From Gammaproteobacteria bacterium (GTDB taxonomy: Bacteria > Pseudomonadota > Gammaproteobacteria > JAGOUN01), in assembly GCA_021208965.1 (NCBI GenBank), contig JAJOJD010000051.1:1-64000 (forward strand): a DNA stretch of 64,000 bases. The letters are read 5' to 3'. The translations under genes and the position numbers were made by a program. Every line of letters starts with the position of its first letter. The first letter of the stretch is position 1. A model generated the notes under the pieces. The model was not told the DNA's origin and searched no databases. It saw only the letters and a list, made by a program, of their open reading frames with translations. This document shows positions 9,309-18,163 of this stretch, one piece after another.

Positions 9309-11630
9309 ATGCAACTCGACGATCAACATCCTATTGGAGTCCGTAGCAACGAGAGTGTTTTTTCATCGATACGCTCAAATTCGAACGGTGATCAAACGCC
9401 AGAATCTTCTTTTGTAGATGTACTCGTTCAGTTATCAGATATGAATCAATCCTTTTCGTTCTCCTTCTCGCAGTATTTAGTTGAACAGGAAAATATAGAG
9501 AATATAAATGATTTTTTTAGAGTCTCATTGAGGCAACTGATCCAGTTTAAACAGACAGACAGAAAAGACGAGTATGATCAAAAATCTTGGGTATTGCAGC
9601 ATATACTCTCGCTGAAAGAAAATAGTCGTGAAGTTATAAAAACATCATTCCGTCAGGCTATTCATCTTATTAACGCAAGACTGAGGATGAGTGAACTGTT
9701 CAGTGAACGAAAATTATTCAGCCGAGATAACAAGAGTTCAATCGAGCATCTATATGAAGCTTTTTTGACTAAGTTTATCGTTGATCATAATAACGGACTT
9801 TTACAAGAGAATTCTAATCGGCAACTATCGGTAGAAAGAGATATTTCCGTTTTTTTGCGATCACGGAACGACGTCCCTTCTAATTTTGACCCAACATTAA
9901 TCACGTCATACTTCATGGCTAGAGCTAAGTACGATAAGCTGGCAGGTTTACCAGCGAACGCTAGGATTAATCAGATTGAGATAAAAAACTTTGATATCGT
10001 ACAATACGCCATTCAAAAAGAAATAGAGGGTTCTGAAGTATCAGAAGAAGAACAAGAATCACTGAGATTATTTTTATCGAAGGAATTACACGATGAGAGA
10101 GTTACAGATATTGAAGGTTTAGAAAAAAAACGTGAGGCGTTTGAACAGGTTCTTCTTAATTTTGATCATTCATTGAATTCCAAGGATCGAGTGTCTCTCG
10201 ATTTATTAGAAAAGGATCCTAATAACCCTACAATTTTGAATCTTGTTCTTGACGCTGAAGATGGGGCTCTATTTCAAGCGATCATTCAATATGCCAATGA
10301 AGACAACCGTCTCGATAATTTATTAGATTCTACCGTAAGTTACGCCGAAACAAATCAACAATATCGCTCATTATGTTGGCTTGCCGCGCAAGAAAACTCC
10401 CCATTGTTTGCTAGCAGCAACTCCGCGAAAAAAGTACATGAATGTTTTATTATTCCAGAGGCATGGTTAAACACAGCGGATTCAATACTGCTGCGAGGAA
10501 TTTTTAACAATTATGAAGAAAACTTTGATGCGTATAAAAATCATTGTCGTACATTGCATAAGACTGAATTGCAACAATATGTCCAAGAAGTAAGTCAAAA
10601 TTTTGAAAAAATCGTCCAAGGCCTTCTTAATCAAGCAATAAAGCTTGATGATCCTGTGTTGATTCTGGATATCGCGAACTTGTATTTGAGTTGGAGTGAT
10701 AATCCTAATGACATAAAAAACAGATTTTTTAGCGCACAAAAACTTGAAATAATTGGCCCGAATACCTTGGCGTATCTTATTTCTAATGATGGTCTTTGTG
10801 ATCATGAGTTGCTTCGCGAAGAGCTAAAGCAGCGTTATGTTAAAGACCCCCACAAACCGCAGCGGTTAATGAATACTCAAAATCCTGTAAGAATAGCGCT
10901 ACAAAAAAAATATGATTTTTATCAGAATGTTGATCGGGTGGCTAACTTTTACCATGCGGCATGCCGTCATGTGATTGAAAAAGGCAAGTCTGTGTCGGGC
11001 CAACAGAAAGAATTTAATATTTATAAAAATAAGTTGCAGGCTATTGCAACAGAAATTGCAAGTACCTTGAACTCCGATGCCACTGAAAAGATATCTGCTC
11101 AAGCGGCTAGTGTTGCAGACAAACTGATTGACAATGAATATATTGGGAAAAACACTGGCTTTTTTCCTCCTTGTTGTGGCTTCAATAAAACGCAAACTGA
11201 ATTTAATAACAGAAAAAAAGCACTCTCGTGGGAACCAAAAGCAAGAGAATTAAATCAGGACACAAAAAAAATCGGTGACTATTTGACGACGGATATTCTC
11301 TACCAAATTCCGTTATCACAAGAGGAGCGAGAAGCTTGTGTTAAGCGTGCGGTTGAAGCACACGCGGTGTTTAAGGCAACACTGGATTATCTCTCCAACC
11401 GTTACGGTGATAATGATGCTAAGCTGATGCTTTTAGAAAAGCATATTCAATATTATATTGTAGGGCGCGACGATAAAGGAAATGAGTATTTATTGAACAA
11501 TTTTATCAACCAGCCTGAACTCAAGACGCATCGTTATTCTTATTCCTGGAGATCTTTGTTTCGGTTTCAAACAACAACGGAGAAAAAACTGCGTGAGGCG
11601 ATCGATATGCTTAGGTCGCTAAAGGGCTAG
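9309..11630 (+). CDS. Large protein of unknown family, tandem paralogue of the preceding gene
   Basis: This 773-residue protein is soluble by appearance. Its N-terminal half is polar and only weakly like the preceding gene. The C-terminal about 300 residues are closely related, again with GPNTLAYLISNDGLCDHELL, the Cys pair in FPPCCGFNKTQTEFNNRKKAL and FKATLDYLSNRYG. At the DNA level 10753-10817 is identical to 8303-8367 over 65 bases. An 80-base spacer separates the two genes, and a separate AAAGG site precedes the ATG. The same frame stays open for 48 codons beyond the TAG stop (to 11777). Function is unknown. Confidence 0.6.
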   Translation: MQLDDQHPIGVRSNESVFSSIRSNSNGDQTPESSFVDVLVQLSDMNQSFSFSFSQYLVEQENIENINDFFRVSLRQLIQFKQTDRKDEYDQKSWVLQHILSLKENSREVIKTSFRQAIHLINARLRMSELFSERKLFSRDNKSSIEHLYEAFLTKFIVDHNNGLLQENSNRQLSVERDISVFLRSRNDVPSNFDPTLITSYFMARAKYDKLAGLPANARINQIEIKNFDIVQYAIQKEIEGSEVSEEEQESLRLFLSKELHDERVTDIEGLEKKREAFEQVLLNFDHSLNSKDRVSLDLLEKDPNNPTILNLVLDAEDGALFQAIIQYANEDNRLDNLLDSTVSYAETNQQYRSLCWLAAQENSPLFASSNSAKKVHECFIIPEAWLNTADSILLRGIFNNYEENFDAYKNHCRTLHKTELQQYVQEVSQNFEKIVQGLLNQAIKLDDPVLILDIANLYLSWSDNPNDIKNRFFSAQKLEIIGPNTLAYLISNDGLCDHELLREELKQRYVKDPHKPQRLMNTQNPVRIALQKKYDFYQNVDRVANFYHAACRHVIEKGKSVSGQQKEFNIYKNKLQAIATEIASTLNSDATEKISAQAASVADKLIDNEYIGKNTGFFPPCCGFNKTQTEFNNRKKALSWEPKARELNQDTKKIGDYLTTDILYQIPLSQEEREACVKRAVEAHAVFKATLDYLSNRYGDNDAKLMLLEKHIQYYIVGRDDKGNEYLLNNFINQPELKTHRYSYSWRSLFRFQTTTEKKLREAIDMLRSLKG

Positions 11631-11777
11631 GTGTTAAATGCTGTTGCCACCAAGCCGGTTGAAAAAGACATTGAATTAGCCGCTAAACGTCGAAAAACCC
11701 TTGAAAAACTTTTTTTTTTAAAGAACGGGGGCATTATGCGCCATCACCAAACCCTCAAACATTTTCTGCATCAATAA
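11631..11777 (+). other. Open extension in frame beyond the stop of the 773-residue gene
   Basis: Directly after the TAG at 11628-11630 the same frame is open for 48 codons (VLNAVATKPVEKDIELAAKR, then RKTLEKLFFL) to a TAA at 11775-11777. The tail has the same charged helical character as the C-terminus of the paralogue. It may be a former C-terminus cut off by a nonsense change, or chance. The end overlaps the antisense 3' end of the nitroreductase gene. It includes a T9 run that may help terminate transcription. Confidence 0.3.
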
Positions 11778-12428
11778 ATTTAATCAATTCATTGATATCG
11801 CGCCTGGCTTTGGGGCGTGCAGGCGGAGCAGCGCGATAGCCAATAGCACAAAAAACACAAGGTTCTTGTAATGCAGGATCAATAATATCATGCTTTACCA
11901 ATATGTCAGTTACAGTTTCAATCGAGAAACCTTCAATCGGACAAGAATCAATGCCAATTTCAGCGGCAGCACTCATGAGATTACCGAGCGCAATATAGAT
12001 TTGTTTTCCAGCCCAATCATGCAAATAACGTATATCGTGTAATAATTTAAAGTCTTGTTCTTGGTGTTGCTTAACCAGTGGCTTATAAATATCGATAACT
12101 TCAGCTGGAAGATTGCGGACTGTTTTAAGACAATGATCGATATAATCACTGTCAAAGCGAACATCTTTTCGAATATTAAATAATAGCACTTCACTCGCAG
12201 TTGGAAATTGCTTTTGACCGCCCCAGGTCACCGCTGTTAATTCTTCCAATAGTTTTTTATCTCGAATAACTAAAACTTGAAAAGGTTGAAAGCCAAAGGA
12301 ACTTGGTGACAATCGAATGATTTCTAATAAAAAATCAAGATCTTCAACATTTATTTTTTATTCACATCGAATTCTTTACATGCAAAGCGCCATTGTTGCG
12401 CTTGTAAAATATCGACTTTATTAATCAT
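11755..12428 (-). CDS. NfsB-like NAD(P)H nitroreductase, interrupted by a -1 frameshift
   Basis: This is an FMN-dependent oxidoreductase of the nitroreductase family. RLSPSSFGFQPFQVLVIRD is the N-terminal FMN-binding segment. WAGKQIYIALGNLMSAAAEIG and SCPIEGF are the central dimer/FMN motifs. The long frame starts only at about 12312. The family's N-terminus is found in another frame from ATG 12426-12428 (MINKVDILQAQQWRFACKEF). One added A in the run at 12354-12359 joins the two into a protein of about 224 residues, close to E. coli NfsB. The physiological substrate is unknown. It stands alone, convergent with the preceding gene. Confidence 0.8.
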
Positions 12429-12494
12429 GTTTTATTCGGCTTTTCTCTGAGAAGCGCTAGTGTATCATGACTTTATCGATCATTTGAAGGATCC

Positions 12495-12650
12495 TTGCTA
12501 GCTATGGATATGTTACTAGAGCAAAAAAAGCTCCCTATTAAAAATAAAGATCATTTTTTAACTAGAAATTATGCCAAACGAAAAGAATGTCACATCAAAC
12601 CTGATTGGTTGTTGATCTACATACCCGCTAAAGAAGAAATATTGAACAGC
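12495..12650 (+). pseudogene. Remnant of a YafQ/RelE-type mRNA interferase toxin
   Basis: The translated stretch MLLEQKKLPIKNKDHFLTRN, YAKRKECHIKPDWLLIYIPA matches the middle of YafQ toxins (E. coli: NNTLPLPAVYKDHPLQGSWK, YRDAHVEPDWILIYK). The first helix of the toxin is missing upstream. The catalytic C-terminal block (the RTGTHSDLF-like end) is absent: after PAKEEIL the frame runs into the antisense 3' end of fmt until 12725. No DinJ-like antitoxin is present. It is therefore a doubly truncated, presumably inactive toxin gene. Confidence 0.7.
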
Positions 12651-13566
12651 ATTGATGATTTTTCCAAGCATTCGCTAATTCATGGCCAGACAAGGGTTTT
12701 TTGTGTGGAAATTGCAGGCAAGTGATGCAGTATGCCCCATCGCTTGTTGCGAATGTAATTCCGTTTTTAGAAACGTTCAACACTTCGCCACAGGTATGAT
12801 GAGGTCTGGCTAATGTCACTGGATGACCGGCCCAAATGCGTAATAATTGACCTTGCCATTCAAAAAATGCTATCGGTGCAGGGTAGTATGCTCTCACTTT
12901 TCGATCAATCGATACGGTGGTTTCATTCCAATCAATGCGCGCATCGCTTTTTTGTATTTTATGGGCATAGGTGGCGAATTCTGTATTTTGTGGCTGGGGT
13001 GTTATGTTTCCTTCATCGATACGATTTAACACCTTGAGCAATAAAGGAGGGCCGATGAGCGCTAATTTGCTATAAAGCATCTCAGAGGTATCATTCGAGT
13101 CTATGGCGCAAGATTCTTGTGCGAATAATGGCCCCGTATCTAAGCCTTTATCCATTTGCATAATGGTCACGCCTGTGTTTTCATCACCGGCTAAAATAGC
13201 GTGATGTACGGGGGCTGCACCGCGCCACCGTGGTAATAATGACACATGAATATTGATGCAACCGTGCCGTGGTGTTGTTAAAACGGTCGAGGGTAATAAT
13301 AGCCCATAAGCCATCACAACCATAATATCCGCGTGATAATCATGTAATCGATCGAGCGCTTCCTGTGTTTTGAAATTTTCGGGTTGCTCAATCGTGAGTC
13401 CATGACGCAAAGCGTATTCTTTGACAGGACTAGCGGTCAATTTTTTACCGCGCCCTGCGGGGCGATCCGGTTGAGTATAGACGGCGATCACGGTATGTCT
13501 AGAAGCTAATAAAGCCTCTAGTGGCGCAATCGCAATGTCAGGTGTTCCTGCAAAAATAATCTTCAT
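12628..13566 (-). CDS. fmt: Methionyl-tRNA formyltransferase
   Basis: It formylates initiator Met-tRNA with 10-formyl-THF. The 312-residue product has IIFAGTPDIAIAPLEALLAS at the N-terminus, the active-site block INIHVSLLPRWRGAAPVHHA (Asn and His of the catalytic triad), then DKGLDTGPLF with the catalytic Asp. The last residues (CCSIFLL) are encoded across a junction with the toxin remnant on the other strand, so the natural C-terminus may have been replaced by a few codons. The start overlaps the stop of the symporter gene by 4 bases. The usual partner def is not adjacent. Confidence 0.93.
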   Translation of the reverse strand: MKIIFAGTPDIAIAPLEALLASRHTVIAVYTQPDRPAGRGKKLTASPVKEYALRHGLTIEQPENFKTQEALDRLHDYHADIMVVMAYGLLLPSTVLTTPRHGCINIHVSLLPRWRGAAPVHHAILAGDENTGVTIMQMDKGLDTGPLFAQESCAIDSNDTSEMLYSKLALIGPPLLLKVLNRIDEGNITPQPQNTEFATYAHKIQKSDARIDWNETTVSIDRKVRAYYPAPIAFFEWQGQLLRIWAGHPVTLARPHHTCGEVLNVSKNGITFATSDGAYCITCLQFPHKKPLSGHELANAWKNHQCCSIFLL

Positions 13567-14786
13567 TGTTCTTTGTTTATGACGGTGGTAATGCAGGCGT
13601 CTGACCAGACGTTTAAGGAGGTTTCGATCATATCGATAATGCTATAAAACGGTAGAATGAGCCCTAAAATTTCGATAGGAACGTTCATGCTGGTCAACAA
13701 AGAGGCGGATAAGAAAAAACATCCCATCGGAACACCGGCATTACCGATAGCCGCAATCGTTGCCATCAATATCCATGTCAACATCGTGAGTAAGCTAATG
13801 TCTATTCCATTATTTTGCATTAAAAACATTACCGTCGCAAAAATAAACGCGGCGCATCCATTCATGTTCATAGACGTACATAAGGGTAAAACCAAGCGAC
13901 TGATGTTGGGTGATACGCCTAAATTTTTTTCGATGGTACTCATGGTCACGGGTAGTGTCCCTGCCGATGATTTTGAGAAAAATGCGACAAATAATGCGGG
14001 CAACATGGCTTTCATCGTTAAAAATGGGCGAATTTTTTTTATGCGTAAAAAGATGGGTAAAACGATAAAACCTTGGACTAAATTTGCCAGTACAACCACT
14101 AAAAGATATTTCGTTAATCCTGCGATATCAAGACCGCTCTTTAATTCTACCAACGTGGTGGTAATAAAACCAAAAAGAGCCAGAGGAATGACTTTAACGA
14201 TCCAAGAAGTGATCACAATAAATATACCATGCGCTCCTTTGAAGAAATGGGTGATGGCATGACGAGAGTCATCGTCTGGAATGAACGAAATGGCTAAACC
14301 CACAATAACACTGACTAGTAATACGCCCATCACTTGGTGTTCGATGAAAGGCGCAAAAATATCGGCGGGGATAAGATGGCGTAGATATTGAAAATAATCG
14401 GTACTCTTTAATCCGACAGGGTGAGTTGTACTGCTGTCAAGCGGTATCGCGATGTTATGAGGAGAGATGAGGTAATATAATAAGCAAGCGACACTCGCGG
14501 CAATAACCGTAGTACTCAAGGTATATACCATTGTTTTTTTTGACACCGCTTTAACGTGCTCATTCCCTCTAAATCGACATAAGGCCACGATGATAGATAA
14601 AGAAATAATCGGTAAGCTAACGCATTTAAAGATATTGATAAATATGTCTGTGATGATTTGAGCCAGACTGATCAATGAAGAAAGATCAAAATAACTGCTG
14701 CATATGGCTAGTAGTATGGCGATGACGTAGCCGTGTACGGGTTTTATTTTTGTTGAAATAGTTTGCGAGTTAGGGTTTGTGCACAT
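13563..14786 (-). CDS. Dicarboxylate/amino acid:cation symporter (DAACS family)
   Basis: This 407-residue polytopic inner-membrane protein belongs to the glutamate/aspartate/C4-dicarboxylate symporter family. About eight hydrophobic helices are visible. The hairpin motif FSKSSAGTLPVTMSTIEKN and the substrate/Na motif LCTSMNMNGCAAF are present, the latter with Asn and Cys where many relatives have NMDGT, so specificity may differ. The C-terminal NAGVPMGCFFLSASLL and DMIETSLNVWSDAC complete the fold. I place the start at ATG 14784-14786, because a longer frame overlaps lpxB. It is last but one in the minus-strand lpx operon and overlaps lpxB by 17 bases. Confidence 0.85.
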   Translation of the reverse strand: MCTNPNSQTISTKIKPVHGYVIAILLAICSSYFDLSSLISLAQIITDIFINIFKCVSLPIISLSIIVALCRFRGNEHVKAVSKKTMVYTLSTTVIAASVACLLYYLISPHNIAIPLDSSTTHPVGLKSTDYFQYLRHLIPADIFAPFIEHQVMGVLLVSVIVGLAISFIPDDDSRHAITHFFKGAHGIFIVITSWIVKVIPLALFGFITTTLVELKSGLDIAGLTKYLLVVVLANLVQGFIVLPIFLRIKKIRPFLTMKAMLPALFVAFFSKSSAGTLPVTMSTIEKNLGVSPNISRLVLPLCTSMNMNGCAAFIFATVMFLMQNNGIDISLLTMLTWILMATIAAIGNAGVPMGCFFLSASLLTSMNVPIEILGLILPFYSIIDMIETSLNVWSDACITTVINKEQ

Positions 14787-15912
14787 GACGGGCTCCAGTA
14801 TTTTTTTGTGTGATGAGGCAGGAAATCGTTTGCGCTGCCAAATTGTCTGAAGGTTCACATAGCTTTTCACGCATGGTGCTGAACGTCTCGCGTAGCATGG
14901 TGAGTTTTTCTGGCGCCTCAAGCAAGGACATCAGGCTGCTGAAAAGATTATCTATGGTAGCGTCTTCTTGAAAATATTCTGCCACAATCTTCTGCTGAAA
15001 TAAAATATTGGGTAACGAAAAAAAAGGGTGGTGATATAAACGTCGAATAAGCCAAGCATTGATTGTTGAGGTTTTGAAGCCAACGACCATTGGGCATCCG
15101 TGCAACATTGCTTGTAGTGTTGCGGTACCGGAAGTGATGAGTGCCGCAGAGCTTGCTCTCAGCACGTCATCGGCTTGTCCATCATAGAGTGTGATATTTA
15201 GCTTAGGCGCAATTTTCGCCTTAATGGTTAAAAAATGCTCGCGAATTGTTGGCGAGGCCATGGGGGATAAAAACTGCAGGTGAGGCATGGTTTGTTGCAG
15301 TTTTACAGCGGTTTTCAAAAATACTGGTGCCATATGCGTGATTTCACTGTGTCGACTACCAGGTAAAATAGCGATATTTTGAGTTTCTGTTGGCATCACA
15401 GAAGCCATTTGGTTGATTTTTCTTGCCATGGGGTGACCAACGTAAACAACAGGAACCTTATGTTCACGATAGAAGTTTTCTTCAAAGGGAAACAAGACCA
15501 TCATCAAGTCTACGGCTTTTTGAATCGTTTTAATTCGCCCTTGACGCCAAGCCCATACACTAGGGCTGACATAATGAACCGTGGTGATTCCACGTTTTTT
15601 TAATGTTTTTTCAATGGGCAAGGTGAAGTCTGGGGCATCGATACCGATAAACACATCGGGAGGATGATCAGAGAAATAACGGATAACTTGTCGCCGAATA
15701 CGTAATAATTCGGGCAATCGTTTGAGCGGTTCCACAAAACCCATGACGGCTAAACGGTCGGCGTTGTAGAGGGGATGTGCGCCACATTCTTTTAAGCGTG
15801 GTCCGATGATTCCGGTGACAGTCACGTTTGGATGAATTTTTTTTAATGCGTGGACGAGTGAGGCACCGAGCAAATCTCCCGATGCTTCACCGACAATGAT
15901 ACCAATCTTCAA
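14770..15912 (-). CDS. lpxB: Lipid-A-disaccharide synthase
   Basis: It joins UDP-2,3-diacyl-GlcN and lipid X to form the lipid A disaccharide at the inner membrane. This 380-residue GT19 protein has the N-terminal IIVGEASGDLLGASLVHALK, the FIGIDAPDFTLPIEK segment, HYVSPSVWAWRQGR, and FPFEENFYREHKVPVVYVGHP, all hallmark LpxB motifs, with LPGSRHSEI as the sugar-nucleotide binding turn. It overlaps lpxA by 4 bases. The gene order lpxD-fabZ-lpxA-lpxB is the standard gammaproteobacterial one. Confidence 0.96.
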   Translation of the reverse strand: MKIGIIVGEASGDLLGASLVHALKKIHPNVTVTGIIGPRLKECGAHPLYNADRLAVMGFVEPLKRLPELLRIRRQVIRYFSDHPPDVFIGIDAPDFTLPIEKTLKKRGITTVHYVSPSVWAWRQGRIKTIQKAVDLMMVLFPFEENFYREHKVPVVYVGHPMARKINQMASVMPTETQNIAILPGSRHSEITHMAPVFLKTAVKLQQTMPHLQFLSPMASPTIREHFLTIKAKIAPKLNITLYDGQADDVLRASSAALITSGTATLQAMLHGCPMVVGFKTSTINAWLIRRLYHHPFFSLPNILFQQKIVAEYFQEDATIDNLFSSLMSLLEAPEKLTMLRETFSTMREKLCEPSDNLAAQTISCLITQKNTGARHVHKP

Positions 15913-16691
15913 CGAAGAATCCCGCGAGTCGCTTTATCGATGAAATCGATTAAGGATTGAATGTGTGGGTTAGATTTCACGAGGACTTGTAATTCCGCGA
16001 CAGCCGCATCAATGGTCAAGTTTTGACGATACAAGACTTTATACGCGCGTTTTAGCATTAACATATCTTCTTCAGTGTAACCACGACGACGCAAACCAAC
16101 CACGTTGATGCTGATGACTTTGCTATCTCCAGCATCAACAGCCGCCATCATGTAGGGAGGCAAGTCTTTCACTAAGGCAACATTTCCCCCTAAAAATGCG
16201 TGAGCACCAATCCGACAAAATTGATGCACGGCGACATAGCCGCCTAAAATCGCATAGTCATCAACGTGAACATGTCCTGCGAGTCCTACATGGTGACCAA
16301 TAATACAGTGATCGCCGATGACACAATCATGGGCAACATGTGAGCCCGTGATGAATAAATTGTGATTTCCAATTTTAGTGAGAGCATTGTCTTGTGTGGT
16401 TCCGCGATGTACCGAAACAAATTCACGAAAAATGTTACCCTCGCCTATCTCTAAAAATGTTTTTTCGCCGGCATATTTGAGATCTTGGCAATCCTCACCG
16501 ATCGATGAGAATTGATAAAATTGATTATTCGGGCCGATACGTGATGAGCCTTTGATGACGACATGTGGCCCGATGACGCAATTTTCAGCGATGTCAACAT
16601 CAGGGCCAATAAAGCTCCACGGTCCAACTTTTACACTAGGGTGTAGTGTTGCGTTGGGAGAAATCATGGCTTGAGGATGAATGTTGGTCAT
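15909..16691 (-). CDS. lpxA: UDP-N-acetylglucosamine O-acyltransferase
   Basis: First committed step of lipid A synthesis, transferring a hydroxyacyl chain from ACP to UDP-GlcNAc in the cytoplasm. The product is 260 residues with left-handed beta-helix hexapeptide repeats over the first about 190 residues (for example IGPHVVIKGSSRIGPNN). The catalytic His lies in GSHVAHDCVIGDHC, and HQFCRIGAHAFLGG is also typical. A helical C-terminal domain (YTEEDMLMLKRAYKVLYR) completes it. Its ATG overlaps the fabZ stop codon by one base, suggesting translational coupling. Confidence 0.96.
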   Translation of the reverse strand: MTNIHPQAMISPNATLHPSVKVGPWSFIGPDVDIAENCVIGPHVVIKGSSRIGPNNQFYQFSSIGEDCQDLKYAGEKTFLEIGEGNIFREFVSVHRGTTQDNALTKIGNHNLFITGSHVAHDCVIGDHCIIGHHVGLAGHVHVDDYAILGGYVAVHQFCRIGAHAFLGGNVALVKDLPPYMMAAVDAGDSKVISINVVGLRRRGYTEEDMLMLKRAYKVLYRQNLTIDAAVAELQVLVKSNPHIQSLIDFIDKATRGILR

Positions 16692-17130
16692 TATTGAGCA
16701 CTCAATATTTCAGCAGAACACGCTAGTTTATCATCGACAAAAATTTCGCCTTTTAAGCGCCAAATGGTACCCCGAATTTTTAATGGTTTGACTTCTATTC
16801 GTAATTGATCGCCTGGTTCTACAATACGTTTGAAGCGCGCATCGTCAATACCCGCTAAAAACATCAAGCCAGCATCAGGTGTTCCATTGTCGATATGCGT
16901 TTGAAAGTATAATAAGCCACCGGCTTGAGCAATCGCTTCAATCATCAATACCCCAGGCATCACGGGTCGCTGTGGAAAATGACCCGTAAAAAAGGTTCAT
17001 TGATCGTGACATTTTTTATCGCGGTTAAACGTTCAGAAGCTAGGTAATCGACCACTCGATCAACAAGCAAAAAAGGAAAACGATGCGGTAACAATTGCAT
17101 AATTTCCTGAATATTGATGATTTTTGACAT
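16691..17130 (-). CDS. fabZ: 3-hydroxyacyl-ACP dehydratase FabZ, interrupted by a -1 frameshift
   Basis: It dehydrates beta-hydroxyacyl-ACP in fatty-acid elongation. The gene starts at ATG 17130, four bases from lpxD ([23 protein letters not shown]; catalytic His in [12 protein letters not shown]). It loses frame at a run of six A (plus strand 16988-16993). Adding one base gives [26 protein letters not shown]-type sequence with the catalytic Glu (here [10 protein letters not shown]) and continues to the stop at 16691. Corrected length is about 146 residues, as in E. coli. The gene is normally essential, so the break is more likely a read error than a true loss. Confidence 0.9.
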
Positions 17131-17133
17131 AAT

Positions 17134-18156
17134 CTATTCCTCTAATTTTTTAATTCTAGCCAGTATTTTATCAATCCCGCGGAGTTTAGCCGCTAACTTT
17201 AACCATGTTTTTAGGGTGTCGACGCCCATGCCACCCCGGCCAATATATTGACCCGGCTCGCGAATGGACTTCGTAATGCCTGACATGGCTGCAATCGCAA
17301 CGTTATCGGTAATGACCAAGTGGCCTCCAATGCCAGCACCCCCTCCAATTTGACAATTTTTTCCAATATGGGTGCTGCCTGCAATACCGACGCAACCGGC
17401 AATGGCTGTATTTTCGCCAATAGACACATTGTGAGCAATTTGCACTTGGTTATCGATAATCACGCCCGTGGCAATCACGGTATCTTGAGTACTGCCTCGA
17501 TCAATCGTGGTATTCGCACCGATCGAAACACGATCGCCAATGATCACTCTTCCGAGTTGAGGAATTTTATGCCATCCCGATGGTGTTGGGGCAAATCCAA
17601 AGCCATCGCCACCGAGTACAGCACCACTTTTTATTTCGCAGGAACAACCAATTTCAGTGTCATGATAAACACTGACATGAGGCCATAGACATGTTTTTTC
17701 AGCAATATGGGTGCCTGCACCAATGTATGAACCTGCCCCGATAATCACATGATCATCCAGATGAACATTCGGTCCAATAACGACATAAGGGCCGAGTGCA
17801 ACGCTTGAACTTATATGAGCGCTTGGGTCAACGATGGCTGTCGGGTGTATCCCCACCGAAGGCAGGTCACGCGAAAGAAATAAGCCCGCGATTTTGGCAT
17901 AAGTGAGGTACGGTGTGTCCGTGATCAAGCAGTTGGTGCGACATTCTTCTGCGAGCACTCTTGGTAAAACGACGACCCCAGCGCGCGTTTCGCTAAGATA
18001 TTTTTGATAACGTGAATTCTCTAAGAAACTAATGTGATGCGCCTCTGCTTTTTCAATAGGAGCGATCCCTGAGAGTTGAACCTCAGGGTCTCCGCGCCAC
18101 TCTAGGCTAAATTGTTCAGCCAGTTGTTTAAGAGAATAGGATGGTATATCGTTCAT
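17134..18156 (-). CDS. lpxD: UDP-3-O-(3-hydroxyacyl)glucosamine N-acyltransferase
   Basis: Third step of lipid A synthesis. The 340-residue trimeric enzyme has an N-terminal uridine-binding domain (SLKQLAEQFSLEWRGDPEVQ, then GIAPIEKAEAHHISFLEN). A hexapeptide-repeat beta-helix spans about 100-310 (VIGPNVHLDDHVIIGAGSYI), with the catalytic His in NVSIGENTAIAG-adjacent QIAHN. A short C-terminal helix ends KILARIKKLEE. It lies 7 bases after skp and 3 before fabZ in one operon. Confidence 0.96.
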   Translation of the reverse strand: MNDIPSYSLKQLAEQFSLEWRGDPEVQLSGIAPIEKAEAHHISFLENSRYQKYLSETRAGVVVLPRVLAEECRTNCLITDTPYLTYAKIAGLFLSRDLPSVGIHPTAIVDPSAHISSSVALGPYVVIGPNVHLDDHVIIGAGSYIGAGTHIAEKTCLWPHVSVYHDTEIGCSCEIKSGAVLGGDGFGFAPTPSGWHKIPQLGRVIIGDRVSIGANTTIDRGSTQDTVIATGVIIDNQVQIAHNVSIGENTAIAGCVGIAGSTHIGKNCQIGGGAGIGGHLVITDNVAIAAMSGITKSIREPGQYIGRGGMGVDTLKTWLKLAAKLRGIDKILARIKKLEE

Positions 18157-18163
18157 TCAAGTC

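Noticed and set aside
13657-14262. A 201-codon open frame on the plus strand
   Set aside because: It is fully antisense to the dicarboxylate symporter, which has clear DAACS motifs. Its product has no domain or ribosome site and looks like codon-bias shadow.
16691-16963. A short FabZ-like protein starting at an internal GTG
   Set aside because: The missing N-terminus including the catalytic His is found immediately upstream in another frame, so this is a frameshifted fabZ and not a separate short gene.
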